From positions 1 through 6,327 of the forward strand of contig CALYNN010000094.1 of assembly GCA_945221685.1 (NCBI GenBank): a stretch of DNA of 6,327 nt, in the 5' to 3' direction. This DNA comes from an uncultured Clostridia bacterium (GTDB lineage: Bacteria > Bacillota > Clostridia > Oscillospirales > Acutalibacteraceae). Made by a program: the position numbers and the translations under genes. The notes under the pieces were generated by a model, which searched no databases, was not told the origin of the DNA, and saw nothing but the letters and a program-made list of their open reading frames with translations. Below are positions 1 to 6,327 of this stretch, piece by piece. Every line of letters starts with the position of its first letter. The first letter of the stretch is position 1.

Positions 1-44
1 ATCATGCCTAGTCTCGTGGGCTCGGAGATGTGTATAAGAGACAG
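1..44 (+). other. Illumina Nextera i7 adapter remnant (contamination, not genomic)
   Basis: Bases 26-44 read AGATGTGTATAAGAGACAG, the 19-base Tn5 mosaic end used in Nextera tagmentation. They are preceded at 11-25 by the Nextera read-2 tail (GTCTCGTGGGCTCGG), at 3-10 by CATGCCTA, which matches the oligo form of i7 index N706, and at 1-2 by AT, the end of the P7 part. The order and orientation are exactly those of a library molecule beginning at a tagmentation site, so the true insert begins at 45. A chance genomic match of this length is not credible. The adapter ends the ypeB reading frame artificially and creates a spurious plus-strand reading frame from base 4 whose first residues (PSLVGSEMCIRDS) are translated adapter. 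Confidence 0.98.
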
Positions 45-1155
45 TTTCAATACTTACCGTTCCCTTAAAGTCGGTTCTTTCCTCGTGGTTTGTCAGGTAG
101 CCCTTTGCCTCAAGCGAAACAATTTTACCGTTGCTCATCGAAATGCCTACCTTTATCAAATCACTGTAATATACGGCGCTTCCGGCTTTATATGCAAAAT
201 TTATTACACATATATTAGAGCTGGTCATATGATAGCTGGGCGTCATATTCTCGTAGCCCAAGGCGTTAAGATATTCTTTTGCCAGGTTAACCGCATTATC
301 CTCGCTTACCGTAGATTTTGTAATTTTGCCCGAATAAAGAATATAGGCAACATATCCGCCCTGCTTGGTAATTCCAATTGTTCTTTGACCGTAGGTGAAT
401 ATATAGCAGGGAATAGAACCGTTTTCTTCGGCGGAATAGGTTATTTCCTGACTTGATACGCCTATTGCCGCCGCCGCAATATCCTGCGCCTCTTGCTGAG
501 TAAAGGTATCCTTTCCCTTAATCATAAGCGGCTCCTTGTTAAGCACCGCGTCGGCAAAGGGACCGTCGTAAAGCAGGGTAGGATAATCCTTAAAGGCTTC
601 CTCCGACGATGTCATATTTGTTGAAAGCGTTTTCACCTCAATGTTGCTTGCCTTTAAATTATTACCGATTATCGAGGCACCGCTGTTGCATACCGACGCC
701 ATTGAGCTTACAGATTGATTAAGCTCCTGAGAATACTTTAAAAGCGTGCATAAATTCTTATGCTCCTCGTTGGTGATTTCCTTGCCTGAGGCAATTTTTT
801 GAGCAAGGTATTCGGAATAGTCGCTTGCCTGACTGATAAATTTGTATGTGGAGCTCAAATTCATTTGTGAAACGGGAAGCCGCGACATTGAATCCTTTGC
901 CTTGGTACATTCCGCATATAAATCCGAGCTGATTTCAAGCAGCATTTTATCCGAAGCGGAATAAACGCTTTTTGTCAGGTTTGTTTCTATTGAGTCAAGA
1001 CTTTCCGAAAGCTCGTTAAGACTTTGCTGATATGTGGTTTCAAGCTGTGCTCGATAGGTCCTTGCTGTGTTCATATTTATTATTGCATATGAGCCTAACA
1101 CCAAAAACGCCGCCAGCGTAAATGAAAAAATTCTTATATAAGATCGTTTTGTCAT
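45..1155 (-). CDS. ypeB: Spore germination protein YpeB, C-terminus cut off by contig end
   Basis: YpeB is needed in spore formers for stable deposition of the cortex-lytic enzyme SleB in the spore and so for cortex breakdown at germination. The minus-strand frame opens with ATG at 1155 and stays open for 370 codons to the adapter junction. Residues 1-6 are short and basic, about 7-27 form one membrane anchor, and about 30-190 are a helical, polar region with the family's pattern (LxxSLxxIExNLxKSVYSAS near 46-67). The YPTLLYDGPFADAV block at 191-204 is a YpeB hallmark. PepSY-like repeats follow at about 219-280 and 285-352, and a further one is probably cut. B. subtilis YpeB is about 450 residues, so roughly 80 are missing. 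No sleB lies upstream, since proB is divergent there; sleB may lie beyond the left edge. Identification is by recalled family sequence, not a search. Confidence 0.9.
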
Positions 1156-1160
1156 AAGTG

Positions 1161-1168
1161 TCACCCTC
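1161..1168 (-). promoter_or_regulatory. Ribosome binding site of ypeB
   Basis: On the minus strand the bases read GAGGGTGA, a good Shine-Dalgarno match, 5 bases before the ATG at 1155. This supports that start; the peptide from it begins MTKRSYIRIF and leads directly into the membrane anchor. Confidence 0.75.
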
Positions 1169-1208
1169 GATTATTTTTACTTGAATTTAAAAAAATATTC
1201 AAAAAAAT

Positions 1209-1237
1209 ATTTTATTGTTGAGCTATATGTGTTACAA
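1209..1237 (-). promoter_or_regulatory. Candidate promoter for ypeB (sigma-A-like)
   Basis: On the minus strand TTGTAA (1237-1232) is followed after 17 bases by TAAAAT (1214-1209), matching the housekeeping consensus at 4/6 and 5/6. Transcription would start near 1202, giving a leader of about 47 bases with the ribosome binding site near its end. In Bacillus, ypeB is transcribed in the forespore by sigma G, so a housekeeping-type promoter would be unexpected; in this AT-rich stretch the match may be chance. Its -35 box lies on the same bases as the candidate proB -10 box. Confidence 0.3.
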
Positions 1238-1247
1238 TAGATACAAT
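1218..1247 (+). promoter_or_regulatory. Candidate promoter of the proBA operon
   Basis: Two TACAAT boxes lie nine bases apart at 1233-1238 and 1242-1247, each one mismatch from the TATAAT consensus. The first is preceded by TG one base upstream (1230-1231), making an extended -10 element that can work without a good -35. The second has TTGAGC (1218-1223) at 18-base spacing. Either would start transcription at about 1245-1254 and give a leader of only 18-27 bases, too short for a T-box or other riboswitch. An AT-rich, A-tract region lies just upstream (1186-1214) and could act as an UP element. Which box is used cannot be decided from the sequence. Confidence 0.5.
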
Positions 1248-1271
1248 TGTATTAAGATGGAGAAGTATGTT

Positions 1272-2063
1272 ATGGCAAAGGCAGAAGGTAAAAAAAGAAT
1301 AGTAGTAAAGGTAGGAACATCAACTCTTACCCATAAAACAGGTAAAACAAATATTGCCCGAATGGCAAAGCTTGCTTCGGTGCTTTCCGATTTAAAAAAT
1401 GAGGGCCACGAAATAGTTCTTGTTTCAAGCGGCGCTATTGCAGTCGGCTCGGTTAAGCTTGGCTTTGCACGCCGACCCGAAACCACTCCGGAGCTTCAGG
1501 CTTCGGCGGCAATAGGTCAGTGCGAGCTGATGTTTTTGTATGATAAGCTGTTTTCCGAATACGGCATAACCGTAAGTCAGCTTCTTTTTACTGCCGATAC
1601 TCTTGCAAATCCGATAGAAAAAAAACATTTGCTGGATACATTTAATCAGCTTCTTAATTATGATGCTTTACCTATAGTAAACGAAAACGACTCGGTTTAT
1701 GTTGAGGAATTGCTAAACGGCGATAACGATTGCTTAAGCGCAAATGTTGCCAAGCTGATTGACGCCGATTTGCTTATAATGCTTACCGATACAGACGGAT
1801 TATACAGTGATAATCCTAATACCAACCCCGATGCAGAGCTTATTTCAAGGGTTAGCGAAATTACGGATGAAATCTACGAAATAGCAGGTGATGCAGGAGA
1901 AAAGGGAACAGGCGGCTTTACAACAAAGGTAAAGGCGGCTGATATTGCCACAGGTGCAGGTATTCCCGTTATAGTTATGAACGGCGAAAAGCCTACTGCA
2001 ATTTACAAGGCTCTGCAGGGCGACAGTGTGGGTACATACTTTTGCGCAAGGAGAAATAACTGA
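1272..2063 (+). CDS. proB: Glutamate 5-kinase (ProB), short form without PUA domain
   Basis: ProB phosphorylates L-glutamate with ATP to gamma-glutamyl phosphate, the first committed and usually proline-inhibited step of proline synthesis, in the cytoplasm. The 263-residue protein is a complete amino-acid kinase domain: VVKVGTSTLT at 11-20 with Lys13, VSSGAIAVG at 51-59, VNEND at 136-140, NGDND at 149-153, LTDTDGLY at 171-178, GTGGFTTK ending in Lys219, and GTYF at 254-257. It stops there, so the C-terminal PUA domain of the roughly 367-residue E. coli and B. subtilis enzymes is absent, as in several Firmicutes. I chose ATG 1272 because GGAG at 1259-1262 lies nine bases upstream and the peptide enters the first beta strand directly; ATG 1257 in the same frame has no such site. 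The stop codon overlaps the proA start (TGATG). Confidence 0.95.
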   Translation: MAKAEGKKRIVVKVGTSTLTHKTGKTNIARMAKLASVLSDLKNEGHEIVLVSSGAIAVGSVKLGFARRPETTPELQASAAIGQCELMFLYDKLFSEYGITVSQLLFTADTLANPIEKKHLLDTFNQLLNYDALPIVNENDSVYVEELLNGDNDCLSANVAKLIDADLLIMLTDTDGLYSDNPNTNPDAELISRVSEITDEIYEIAGDAGEKGTGGFTTKVKAADIATGAGIPVIVMNGEKPTAIYKALQGDSVGTYFCARRNN

Positions 2064-3301
2064 TGTTAACTGAATTAGGAAAAAAAGCAAGGGCGGCGGC
2101 AGGTGCTTTAACTACTGCCACAACGGCTCAAAAAAATAATGCCCTTTGTGAAATCAGCAGAGCGCTTGTTGAAAACGCTTCATATATAATAGAAAAAAAC
2201 AAAATTGACTTGGAAAAGGGAAAGACGGCAGGATTAAGTGAAGGCTTGTTGGACAGGCTTATGCTTGATGAAGACAGAATTAAGGCTATTGCCGAGAACT
2301 GCGTCAGCGTTTCGAGCCTTGACGATCCCTGCGGCAGAGTGCTTGAAACCGTTACAAGACCCAACGGCCTTGTTATAAAAAAGGTTTCCTGCCCTATAGG
2401 AGTTATCGGAATTATATACGAGGCAAGACCTAATGTTACTGCAGATGCCGCCTGCCTTTGCCTAAAAAGCGGAAATGCGGTAATTCTCCGCGGAGGTAAG
2501 GAAGCCATAAATTCAAATACGGCAATTGCCGAAATTATGCGCAGTGCCATAGAAAAAGCAGGACTTCCAAGGGATTCGGTACAGCTTGTTACGGATACAA
2601 CCAGAGCATCTGCCACAGCATTGATGACTATGAACGGTTATCTTGACTGCTTAATTCCCCGCGGCGGAAAGGCACTTATAAAATCAGTAGTTGAAAATTC
2701 CACCGTTCCCGTAATTGAAACAGGCTCCGGAAACTGCCATATTTATATTGACGAAAGCGCAGATACGCAAATGGCGGCGGATATAGTTTTTAATGCCAAA
2801 ACCCAGCGCATCAGCGTTTGCAACGCCTGCGAAAGCCTTGTTATTCACAGCAAGGCTCTTGAACGGGTGCTTCCTGCAATTAAAGAAAGACTTGATGAAA
2901 AGAATGTTGAAATTCGAGCAGACGAAAGAGCATCCGCAGTATGCCCCGATGTAAAGGTGGCAACGCCCGAGGATTTCGGCACGGAGTATCTTGATTACAT
3001 AATCAGCGTTAAAACCGTTGACAGTCTTGACGAAGCCATTGAGCATATTAACAAATACTCAACAGGTCATTCCGAAGCAATAATAACAAACGACGAAAAT
3101 AATGCGCAGATTTTTATGCAGAGAATTGATTCCTCGTCTGTGTATCACAATGCTTCAACAAGATTTACCGACGGCGGCGATTTCGGCTTGGAAGACGAAA
3201 TAGGAATTTCCACCCAAACGCTTCACGCCCGTGGACCTATGGGACTTCGTGAGCTTACAACAACAAAGTATTTAATTTTCGGAAACGGACAGGTTAGATA
3301 A
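2063..3301 (+). CDS. proA: Glutamate-5-semialdehyde dehydrogenase (gamma-glutamyl phosphate reductase, ProA)
   Basis: ProA reduces gamma-glutamyl phosphate with NADPH to glutamate-5-semialdehyde, which cyclises to pyrroline-5-carboxylate, the substrate of ProC (no proC is in the window). The 412 residues match the usual family length. Visible signatures are PIGVIGIIYEARPNVT at 111-126, the cofactor-binding stretch NAVILRGGKEA at 138-148, IPRGG at 198-202, ETGSGNCHIY at 219-228, and NAKTQRISVCNA at 244-255, whose Cys253 is the expected thioester-forming nucleophile. The C-terminal part carries STGHSEAI and HARGPMGLRELTT, also typical. AAGGAG at 2048-2053 lies nine bases before the ATG, which shares its A with the proB stop, so the two genes are probably translationally coupled. 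The proA stop in turn overlaps the next start (TAATG). Nothing essential appears missing. Confidence 0.96.
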   Translation: MLTELGKKARAAAGALTTATTAQKNNALCEISRALVENASYIIEKNKIDLEKGKTAGLSEGLLDRLMLDEDRIKAIAENCVSVSSLDDPCGRVLETVTRPNGLVIKKVSCPIGVIGIIYEARPNVTADAACLCLKSGNAVILRGGKEAINSNTAIAEIMRSAIEKAGLPRDSVQLVTDTTRASATALMTMNGYLDCLIPRGGKALIKSVVENSTVPVIETGSGNCHIYIDESADTQMAADIVFNAKTQRISVCNACESLVIHSKALERVLPAIKERLDEKNVEIRADERASAVCPDVKVATPEDFGTEYLDYIISVKTVDSLDEAIEHINKYSTGHSEAIITNDENNAQIFMQRIDSSSVYHNASTRFTDGGDFGLEDEIGISTQTLHARGPMGLRELTTTKYLIFGNGQVR

Positions 3302-4071
3302 TGGACGATAAGCAAAGAGCAAAGGAAAGAAAGAAAAGAAGAAGAGCACACAGAAGAAAAAAATTCTTCAAAAATCTTTTAATAATAATAGGAATAATAG
3401 CGGTTGCGTTTGCGGCTTTTGTAATAACGCTTAAGGTTTGCGACCCCGATTTTAAGCTTGAAAGCCTTATTCCGAAAAAGCAGATAAGTCAGGTTTCTTC
3501 TTTTATTAAAGAGGATATTTTAGGCAAAACCACCGAGGCCCCAACTCAAGCGCCTACAACAACAAAGCCAACCACAACAAAAAGAGAAAACTACGATTAC
3601 AGCGAGTTTGATGATTTCGCCTTTGATACCTCGCTTCAGGGCAATCAGCTTGGCAACCTGCGCAACAAAACTCAGGGTGCCGTTACATACAACTCGTCCT
3701 ACATCTATTATAGCATTGCAGGTGCCGGTATATACCGTTTTGAGCCAAACAGCGAAACAAACAGTAAGGTTGAGGTTAAAAGCTATAATTTTAAATGCCT
3801 GAATATTTTGGGTGACTATGTTTATTATGTTGATAAAGACAGTAATAAGCTCAAAAGAGCAGATGTTTCGGGAAGCGGCTCAATCAATATTTGCGATAAT
3901 ATCGACTTTGCGTATCTTTATAACGATAAGGTGTATTTTGTGGGTACCGATAACAGCGTGGGTTATATTAATCTTAACGGCTTTGAAAAAAATGTTATCT
4001 ATACTGCTCCTGCCGATAAAAAGGTAAGCCTTGTGGGAATTTCTCTTACAAGAGTATTTTTCACCCTGTAA
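3301..4071 (+). CDS. Membrane-anchored DUF5050-like beta-propeller protein, N-terminal part before an in-frame stop
   Basis: Function unknown. The 256-residue product begins with a very basic cytoplasmic segment (about 12 Lys/Arg in residues 4-21), then one membrane helix at about 24-46, a region ending in a Thr/Pro-rich spacer (TEAPTQAPTTTKPTTTK, 78-94), and an acidic, Tyr-rich stretch. From about 130 it shows repeated Tyr-rich beta blades about 38-40 residues apart: YIYYSIAGAGIYRF at 134-147, YVYYVDKDSNKLKRADVSG at 173-191 and VYFVGTDNSVGYINLNG at 211-227. This resembles DUF5050-type extracytoplasmic propellers common in Clostridia; the membership is my pattern judgement. Translation probably starts by coupling, because the ATG overlaps the proA stop and there is no strong ribosome binding site. 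The frame stops at codon 257 (TAA, 4069-4071) in the middle of a blade, and the same frame continues open for 168 more codons, so this is probably a truncated product of a 425-residue gene. Confidence 0.7.
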   Translation: MDDKQRAKERKKRRRAHRRKKFFKNLLIIIGIIAVAFAAFVITLKVCDPDFKLESLIPKKQISQVSSFIKEDILGKTTEAPTQAPTTTKPTTTKRENYDYSEFDDFAFDTSLQGNQLGNLRNKTQGAVTYNSSYIYYSIAGAGIYRFEPNSETNSKVEVKSYNFKCLNILGDYVYYVDKDSNKLKRADVSGSGSINICDNIDFAYLYNDKVYFVGTDNSVGYINLNGFEKNVIYTAPADKKVSLVGISLTRVFFTL

Positions 4072-4578
4072 GACAGCGTTGCTGATTATATCGAATATAT
4101 AACCGTTGATGTGCAAAATAAGGGTAAGCGTTATTTTAGAAACGACACAAAAAATGATGAAATCGTAAATATGCAGCTGGAGTGCGGATTTTTCTACTAT
4201 TACCAAAAGCAGACCGACGGAAGCTATAATCTTATAAGGCAAAAGTTCGGCTCCGAAAAAACAGTAACGCTTGTTGAAAAATGCACCCTTACCGATTATC
4301 CGGTAGTTTATGCAAACAGGCTTTATTATACGGATTTGAAAAACTCAACCGTATATGCAAAGGAGCTTAATATGAATTCCATGCAAACAAAAAATATGCT
4401 TCATACCTCTAATGCCGACAGTAGCTCAACGGTGGGCATCGGCTACGGCTATCAGTATGTTTTTCTGTTTGGCAGTCCAACGGCAAATTCAGCCGTTCAA
4501 TATCGCGGAAGCTGTATTTATACCTCGGCTTCAACGGATAATATTATCAAGTTCAGCAAGGGCAAATGGAGTTATTAG
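4072..4578 (+). pseudogene. C-terminal remainder of the interrupted beta-propeller gene
   Basis: This stretch is in the same frame as the gene ending at 4071 and stays open for 168 codons to TAG at 4576-4578. It continues the same kind of sequence: DSVADYIEYITVD directly after the stop, then FFYYYQ and RLYYTDLKNSTVYAKEL, which repeat the Tyr-rich blade pattern of the upstream part, and a Gly/Ser/Tyr-rich end closing with KFSKGKWSY. The first possible internal starts, such as GTG at 4111, have no Shine-Dalgarno sequence and begin inside a blade, so independent translation is unlikely. No shift of frame is involved: one base substitution explains the break, for example a Tyr codon (TAT or TAC) or a Gln, Glu or Lys codon (CAA, GAA, AAA) changed to TAA. 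It could equally be a consensus error or a strain variant. Confidence 0.7.
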
Positions 4579-4580
4579 TT

Positions 4581-4600
4581 AAAGGAGTTTTATTGAATTG
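4581..4600 (+). promoter_or_regulatory. Ribosome binding site and TTG start codon of the flippase gene
   Basis: AAAGGAG at 4581-4587 is followed ten bases later by TTG at 4598-4600. The next in-frame ATG is codon 29, inside the first membrane helix, so TTG is the only start that keeps the family's N-terminus. An out-of-frame TTG at 4593 leads nowhere. The site lies three bases after the upstream TAG, so re-initiation by ribosomes ending there is possible. Confidence 0.75.
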
Positions 4601-6031
4601 GATAAGTATAAAAAGCTTTTTTCAAACACAATAATATTTGCTATCGGCACCTTTTCCTCAAAGATTTTGTCATTTTTGCTGATGCCGTATGTTACGCGTA
4701 TGATGGGAACAGGAGACTACGGCTCCGCCGATTTGGTTCAGCAAACGGTTAATGTGCTTATACCTATAGTAACTTTGCAGGTTAACAGCGCCGCCCTGCG
4801 ATTTGCACTTGATAAGGCGGCAGATAAAAGAGATGTATTTACCGTAGGTGTTCGTACAACCCTGCTTGGCATTTGTGCCTTTCTGTTTTTGGCATATCCC
4901 TTGAGCCTTGTGCAGATAAACGACTTTAGGCTGGGCGACTACATTCTCCTTATTATTGCATTCGTTTTTGTATCAAGCTTTAGGCAGCTTTGTCAGCAGT
5001 TTGTCCGCGGAAGCGGTCATGTTAAGCTTTTTGCAATAGACGGAATTATTGCAACGGCAACAACTCTTTTGTTTACAATACTGTTTCTCGGCCCGTTTGA
5101 TTGGGGCGTTACCGGCTACATTGTTGCAATTATTGCATCAGACGCCTGCTCGGTAATTTTCTTTACCGTTACGGCAAAGCTTTACCGCTATGTTAAGCCG
5201 AGAGGACTTACAAAGGGCGTAGCAGGTCAAATGCTTAAGTATTGCGTTCCCCTTATTCCAACGGTTATTCTTTGGTGGATTATAAATGTTTCCGACAGAT
5301 ATATGGTTACCTATTTCTGCGGCTCCTCGGCAAACGGACTCTATACAGCGGCATCAAAAATTCCCAATTTTGTAATTCTGTTTTCACAGATATTTATTGA
5401 CGCTTGGCAGCTTTCCGCGGTTGAAGAGCACGAAACAAAGCAGGAAAGAGCAAAATTCTTTACAAATGTTTTCAGGGTTTACAGCGGCGGTGTATTTGCA
5501 GTAGCTTCGGCGCTTATTGTGTTCTGCCAGCTTATTACGAAAATTCTTGTTTCACCCGATTTTTACGATTCGTGGCAGTATGTTCCGATATTGATTATTG
5601 CAACAACCTACTCATGCATTGTCAATTTCCTTGCCTCCGTGTATATGGCGGAAAAGAAATCGCTTAATGCTTTGCTGACTGCCTCCTCAGGTGCTATAGC
5701 CAATATTGTGCTTAATTTACTGTTTATCCCTGCAATCGGGGCAAACGGCGCGGCGATTGCAACGGTTTGCTCCTTCCTTGTAGTGTTTGCAACAAGGGGT
5801 GCCAACACAAGAAAGTATATTAAGATTGATTTCAAGCTGCCGTTAATGATTTCAGAAACCCTAATTCTTATAGCCCAGAGTGCGCTGATGCTGTTCTTGA
5901 AGCAGGGCGTTTTGCTGTATGTGATAGAGGCGGCTATGCTGATTATTATGCTTCTATTAAACCGCAAGCCTATCACCGAGCTTGTTCAGCTTGTGTTGGG
6001 TAGATTTTTGAAGGGCAGAAAAAAAGATTAG
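4598..6031 (+). CDS. Wzx-type polysaccharide (oligosaccharide) flippase, MOP superfamily
   Basis: Proteins of this family move lipid-linked oligosaccharides across the cytoplasmic membrane for capsule, exopolysaccharide or other envelope glycans. The 477-residue length is typical, and the sequence alternates hydrophobic helices and short polar loops with about 14 membrane segments (roughly 11-31, 48-66, 85-105, 113-130, 148-166, 170-190, 213-231, 248-268, 293-315, 328-348, 360-380, 383-399, 416-434, 437-455). Recognisable family blocks are FSSKILSFLLMPYVTRMM at 19-36 with GDYGSADL just after (39-46), the WWIINVSDRYMVTYF region at 226-240 followed by ANGLYTAASKIPNF, and a basic C-terminal tail (KGRKKD). 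MurJ or SpoVB-like lipid transport is an alternative within the same superfamily, but the N-terminus reads as COG2244-type. No glycosyltransferase is next to it, so the substrate is unknown. It starts 19 bases after the interrupted propeller gene and is probably in the proBA operon. Confidence 0.85.
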   Translation: MDKYKKLFSNTIIFAIGTFSSKILSFLLMPYVTRMMGTGDYGSADLVQQTVNVLIPIVTLQVNSAALRFALDKAADKRDVFTVGVRTTLLGICAFLFLAYPLSLVQINDFRLGDYILLIIAFVFVSSFRQLCQQFVRGSGHVKLFAIDGIIATATTLLFTILFLGPFDWGVTGYIVAIIASDACSVIFFTVTAKLYRYVKPRGLTKGVAGQMLKYCVPLIPTVILWWIINVSDRYMVTYFCGSSANGLYTAASKIPNFVILFSQIFIDAWQLSAVEEHETKQERAKFFTNVFRVYSGGVFAVASALIVFCQLITKILVSPDFYDSWQYVPILIIATTYSCIVNFLASVYMAEKKSLNALLTASSGAIANIVLNLLFIPAIGANGAAIATVCSFLVVFATRGANTRKYIKIDFKLPLMISETLILIAQSALMLFLKQGVLLYVIEAAMLIIMLLLNRKPITELVQLVLGRFLKGRKKD

Positions 6032-6050
6032 TGTTGCCCTGTATTTTCAA
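6012..6050 (+). terminator. Weak candidate terminator at the end of the flippase gene
   Basis: AGGGCA (6012-6017) can pair with TGCCCT (6035-6040) across a 17-base loop that contains the flippase stop codon, and GTATTTT follows. The stem is only 6 base pairs, extendable by one G-U pair, the loop is long and the T run is short, so it would be a weak terminator at best. Placement between the operon end and the next promoter is what favours it. Confidence 0.3.
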
Positions 6051-6057
6051 CTTGCTA

Positions 6058-6086
6058 TTGCAAATTGCCATATTTTAGTATATAAT
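6058..6086 (+). promoter_or_regulatory. Strong sigma-A-type promoter of the phosphorylase gene
   Basis: TTGCAA (6058-6063) and a perfect TATAAT (6081-6086) are separated by 17 bases, the optimal spacing. Transcription would start near 6093, leaving a leader of about 50 AT-rich bases before the ATG at 6142. This indicates that the phosphorylase is transcribed independently of the proBA cluster. Confidence 0.8.
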
Positions 6087-6130
6087 GAACAAAGGTCAAT
6101 TGATTTATTACGATAATTTATAATATTTTT

Positions 6131-6135
6131 GGAGG
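6131..6135 (+). promoter_or_regulatory. Ribosome binding site of the phosphorylase gene
   Basis: GGAGG lies six bases before the ATG at 6142 and is the best Shine-Dalgarno match in the window, which supports that start over the second Met codon three codons later. Confidence 0.8.
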
Positions 6136-6141
6136 ATTTGT

Positions 6142-6327
6142 ATGAAAAAAATGACTGTTGCTCAGGCAAAGAAAGCTATAAGCGATAAGCTGAGCCATTT
6201 TTTCGGTGTAGATCCGAAATCGGCTACCGACGAGCAGTACTATAAAGCAGTTTCAATGATATTAAGGGATATTCTTTCGGAAATGAACAGCGAATTCCGC
6301 CATACCGCCAAGGGACAGGATTCAAAG
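6142..6327 (+). CDS. glgP: Glycogen/starch/alpha-glucan phosphorylase, N-terminal 62 codons only
   Basis: Alpha-glucan phosphorylase releases glucose-1-phosphate from the non-reducing ends of glycogen or other alpha-1,4-glucans using phosphate and pyridoxal phosphate. Only the first 62 residues are present and the frame is still open at the right edge; the family is usually about 750-850 residues. The visible part (MTVAQAKKAISDKLSHFFG at 4-22, then the YYKAVSMILRDILSEM helix at 39-54 and NSEFRHTAK) matches the clostridial GlgP N-terminus, which sits just before the conserved YYLSMEFLxGR block lying outside the window. The catalytic and cofactor-binding residues are all beyond the edge, so the call rests on N-terminal pattern recall and the gene symbol is provisional. 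It has its own strong promoter and ribosome binding site. Confidence 0.75.
   Translation, partial: MKKMTVAQAKKAISDKLSHFFGVDPKSATDEQYYKAVSMILRDILSEMNSEFRHTAKGQDSK

Noticed and set aside
4..456. A 150-residue plus-strand reading frame at the left edge
   Set aside because: Its first residues are translated Nextera adapter and the rest is antisense to ypeB, which has clear family motifs, a start and a ribosome binding site.
1172..1201. A sigma-G promoter for ypeB, with TGAATA (1201-1196, minus) as a perfect -35
   Set aside because: At the right spacing the -10 position reads AAAAATA, a poor match to CATNNTA, and transcription would start inside the ribosome binding site.
1215..1271. A longer ProB starting at TTG 1215
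   Set aside because: The extra residues would be encoded across the promoter boxes, have no ribosome binding site and do not resemble the family N-terminus.
1156..1271. A T-box or other riboswitch controlling proBA
   Set aside because: The leader from the likely promoter is under 30 bases and the region shows no long paired structure or terminator.
2684..3046. Minus-strand reading frames inside proA, proB and the flippase
   Set aside because: They are antisense to genes with strong family motifs and have no ribosome binding sites or recognisable domains.
4111..4578. An independent gene starting at GTG 4111
   Set aside because: There is no ribosome binding site, the start lies inside a propeller blade, and the frame is the direct continuation of the gene from 3301.
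6100..6124. A second promoter before the phosphorylase (TTGATT and TATAAT at 6119-6124)
   Set aside because: The spacer is only 13 bases and the start would fall on the ribosome binding site; the pair at 6058-6086 is much better.

Overview
The window looks like the end of a contig from a low-to-moderate GC, endospore-forming member of the Clostridia (Firmicutes), possibly a gut Ruminococcus- or Eubacterium-like Oscillospiraceae. The clues are a ypeB spore-germination gene, strong AGGAGG-type ribosome binding sites, AT-rich promoters, a short PUA-less ProB, a Thr/Pro-rich linker in an extracytoplasmic protein, and a clostridial-type glycogen phosphorylase start. Genus is an inference and cannot be fixed from the sequence alone.

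Layout. Positions 1-44 are not biological: they are an Illumina Nextera i7 adapter ending in the Tn5 mosaic end, so genuine sequence starts at 45. Positions 45-1155 on the minus strand hold ypeB, whose 3' end is cut off by the adapter/contig edge. A short AT-rich divergent region (1156-1271) separates it from a plus-strand cluster: proB (1272-2063), proA (2063-3301), a membrane-anchored beta-propeller-like gene interrupted by one in-frame TAA (3301-4071, continuing 4072-4578), and a Wzx-type polysaccharide flippase with a TTG start (4598-6031). After a 110-base gap with a near-consensus promoter, the first 62 codons of a glycogen/alpha-glucan phosphorylase run off the right edge (6142-6327).

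How the genes work together. ProB and ProA catalyse the first two dedicated steps of proline synthesis from glutamate. They overlap by one base, as do proA and the propeller gene, and the flippase follows after 19 bases, so the four genes probably form one operon driven from just upstream of proB. The link between proline synthesis and the two membrane/envelope genes is positional only; no shared function is evident. ypeB and the phosphorylase are separate transcription units.

I see no mobile element, CRISPR array, tRNA or rRNA, and no convincing new system. The points most worth checking are the adapter contamination, the in-frame stop in the propeller gene, and the coupling of proBA to a propeller protein and a flippase.
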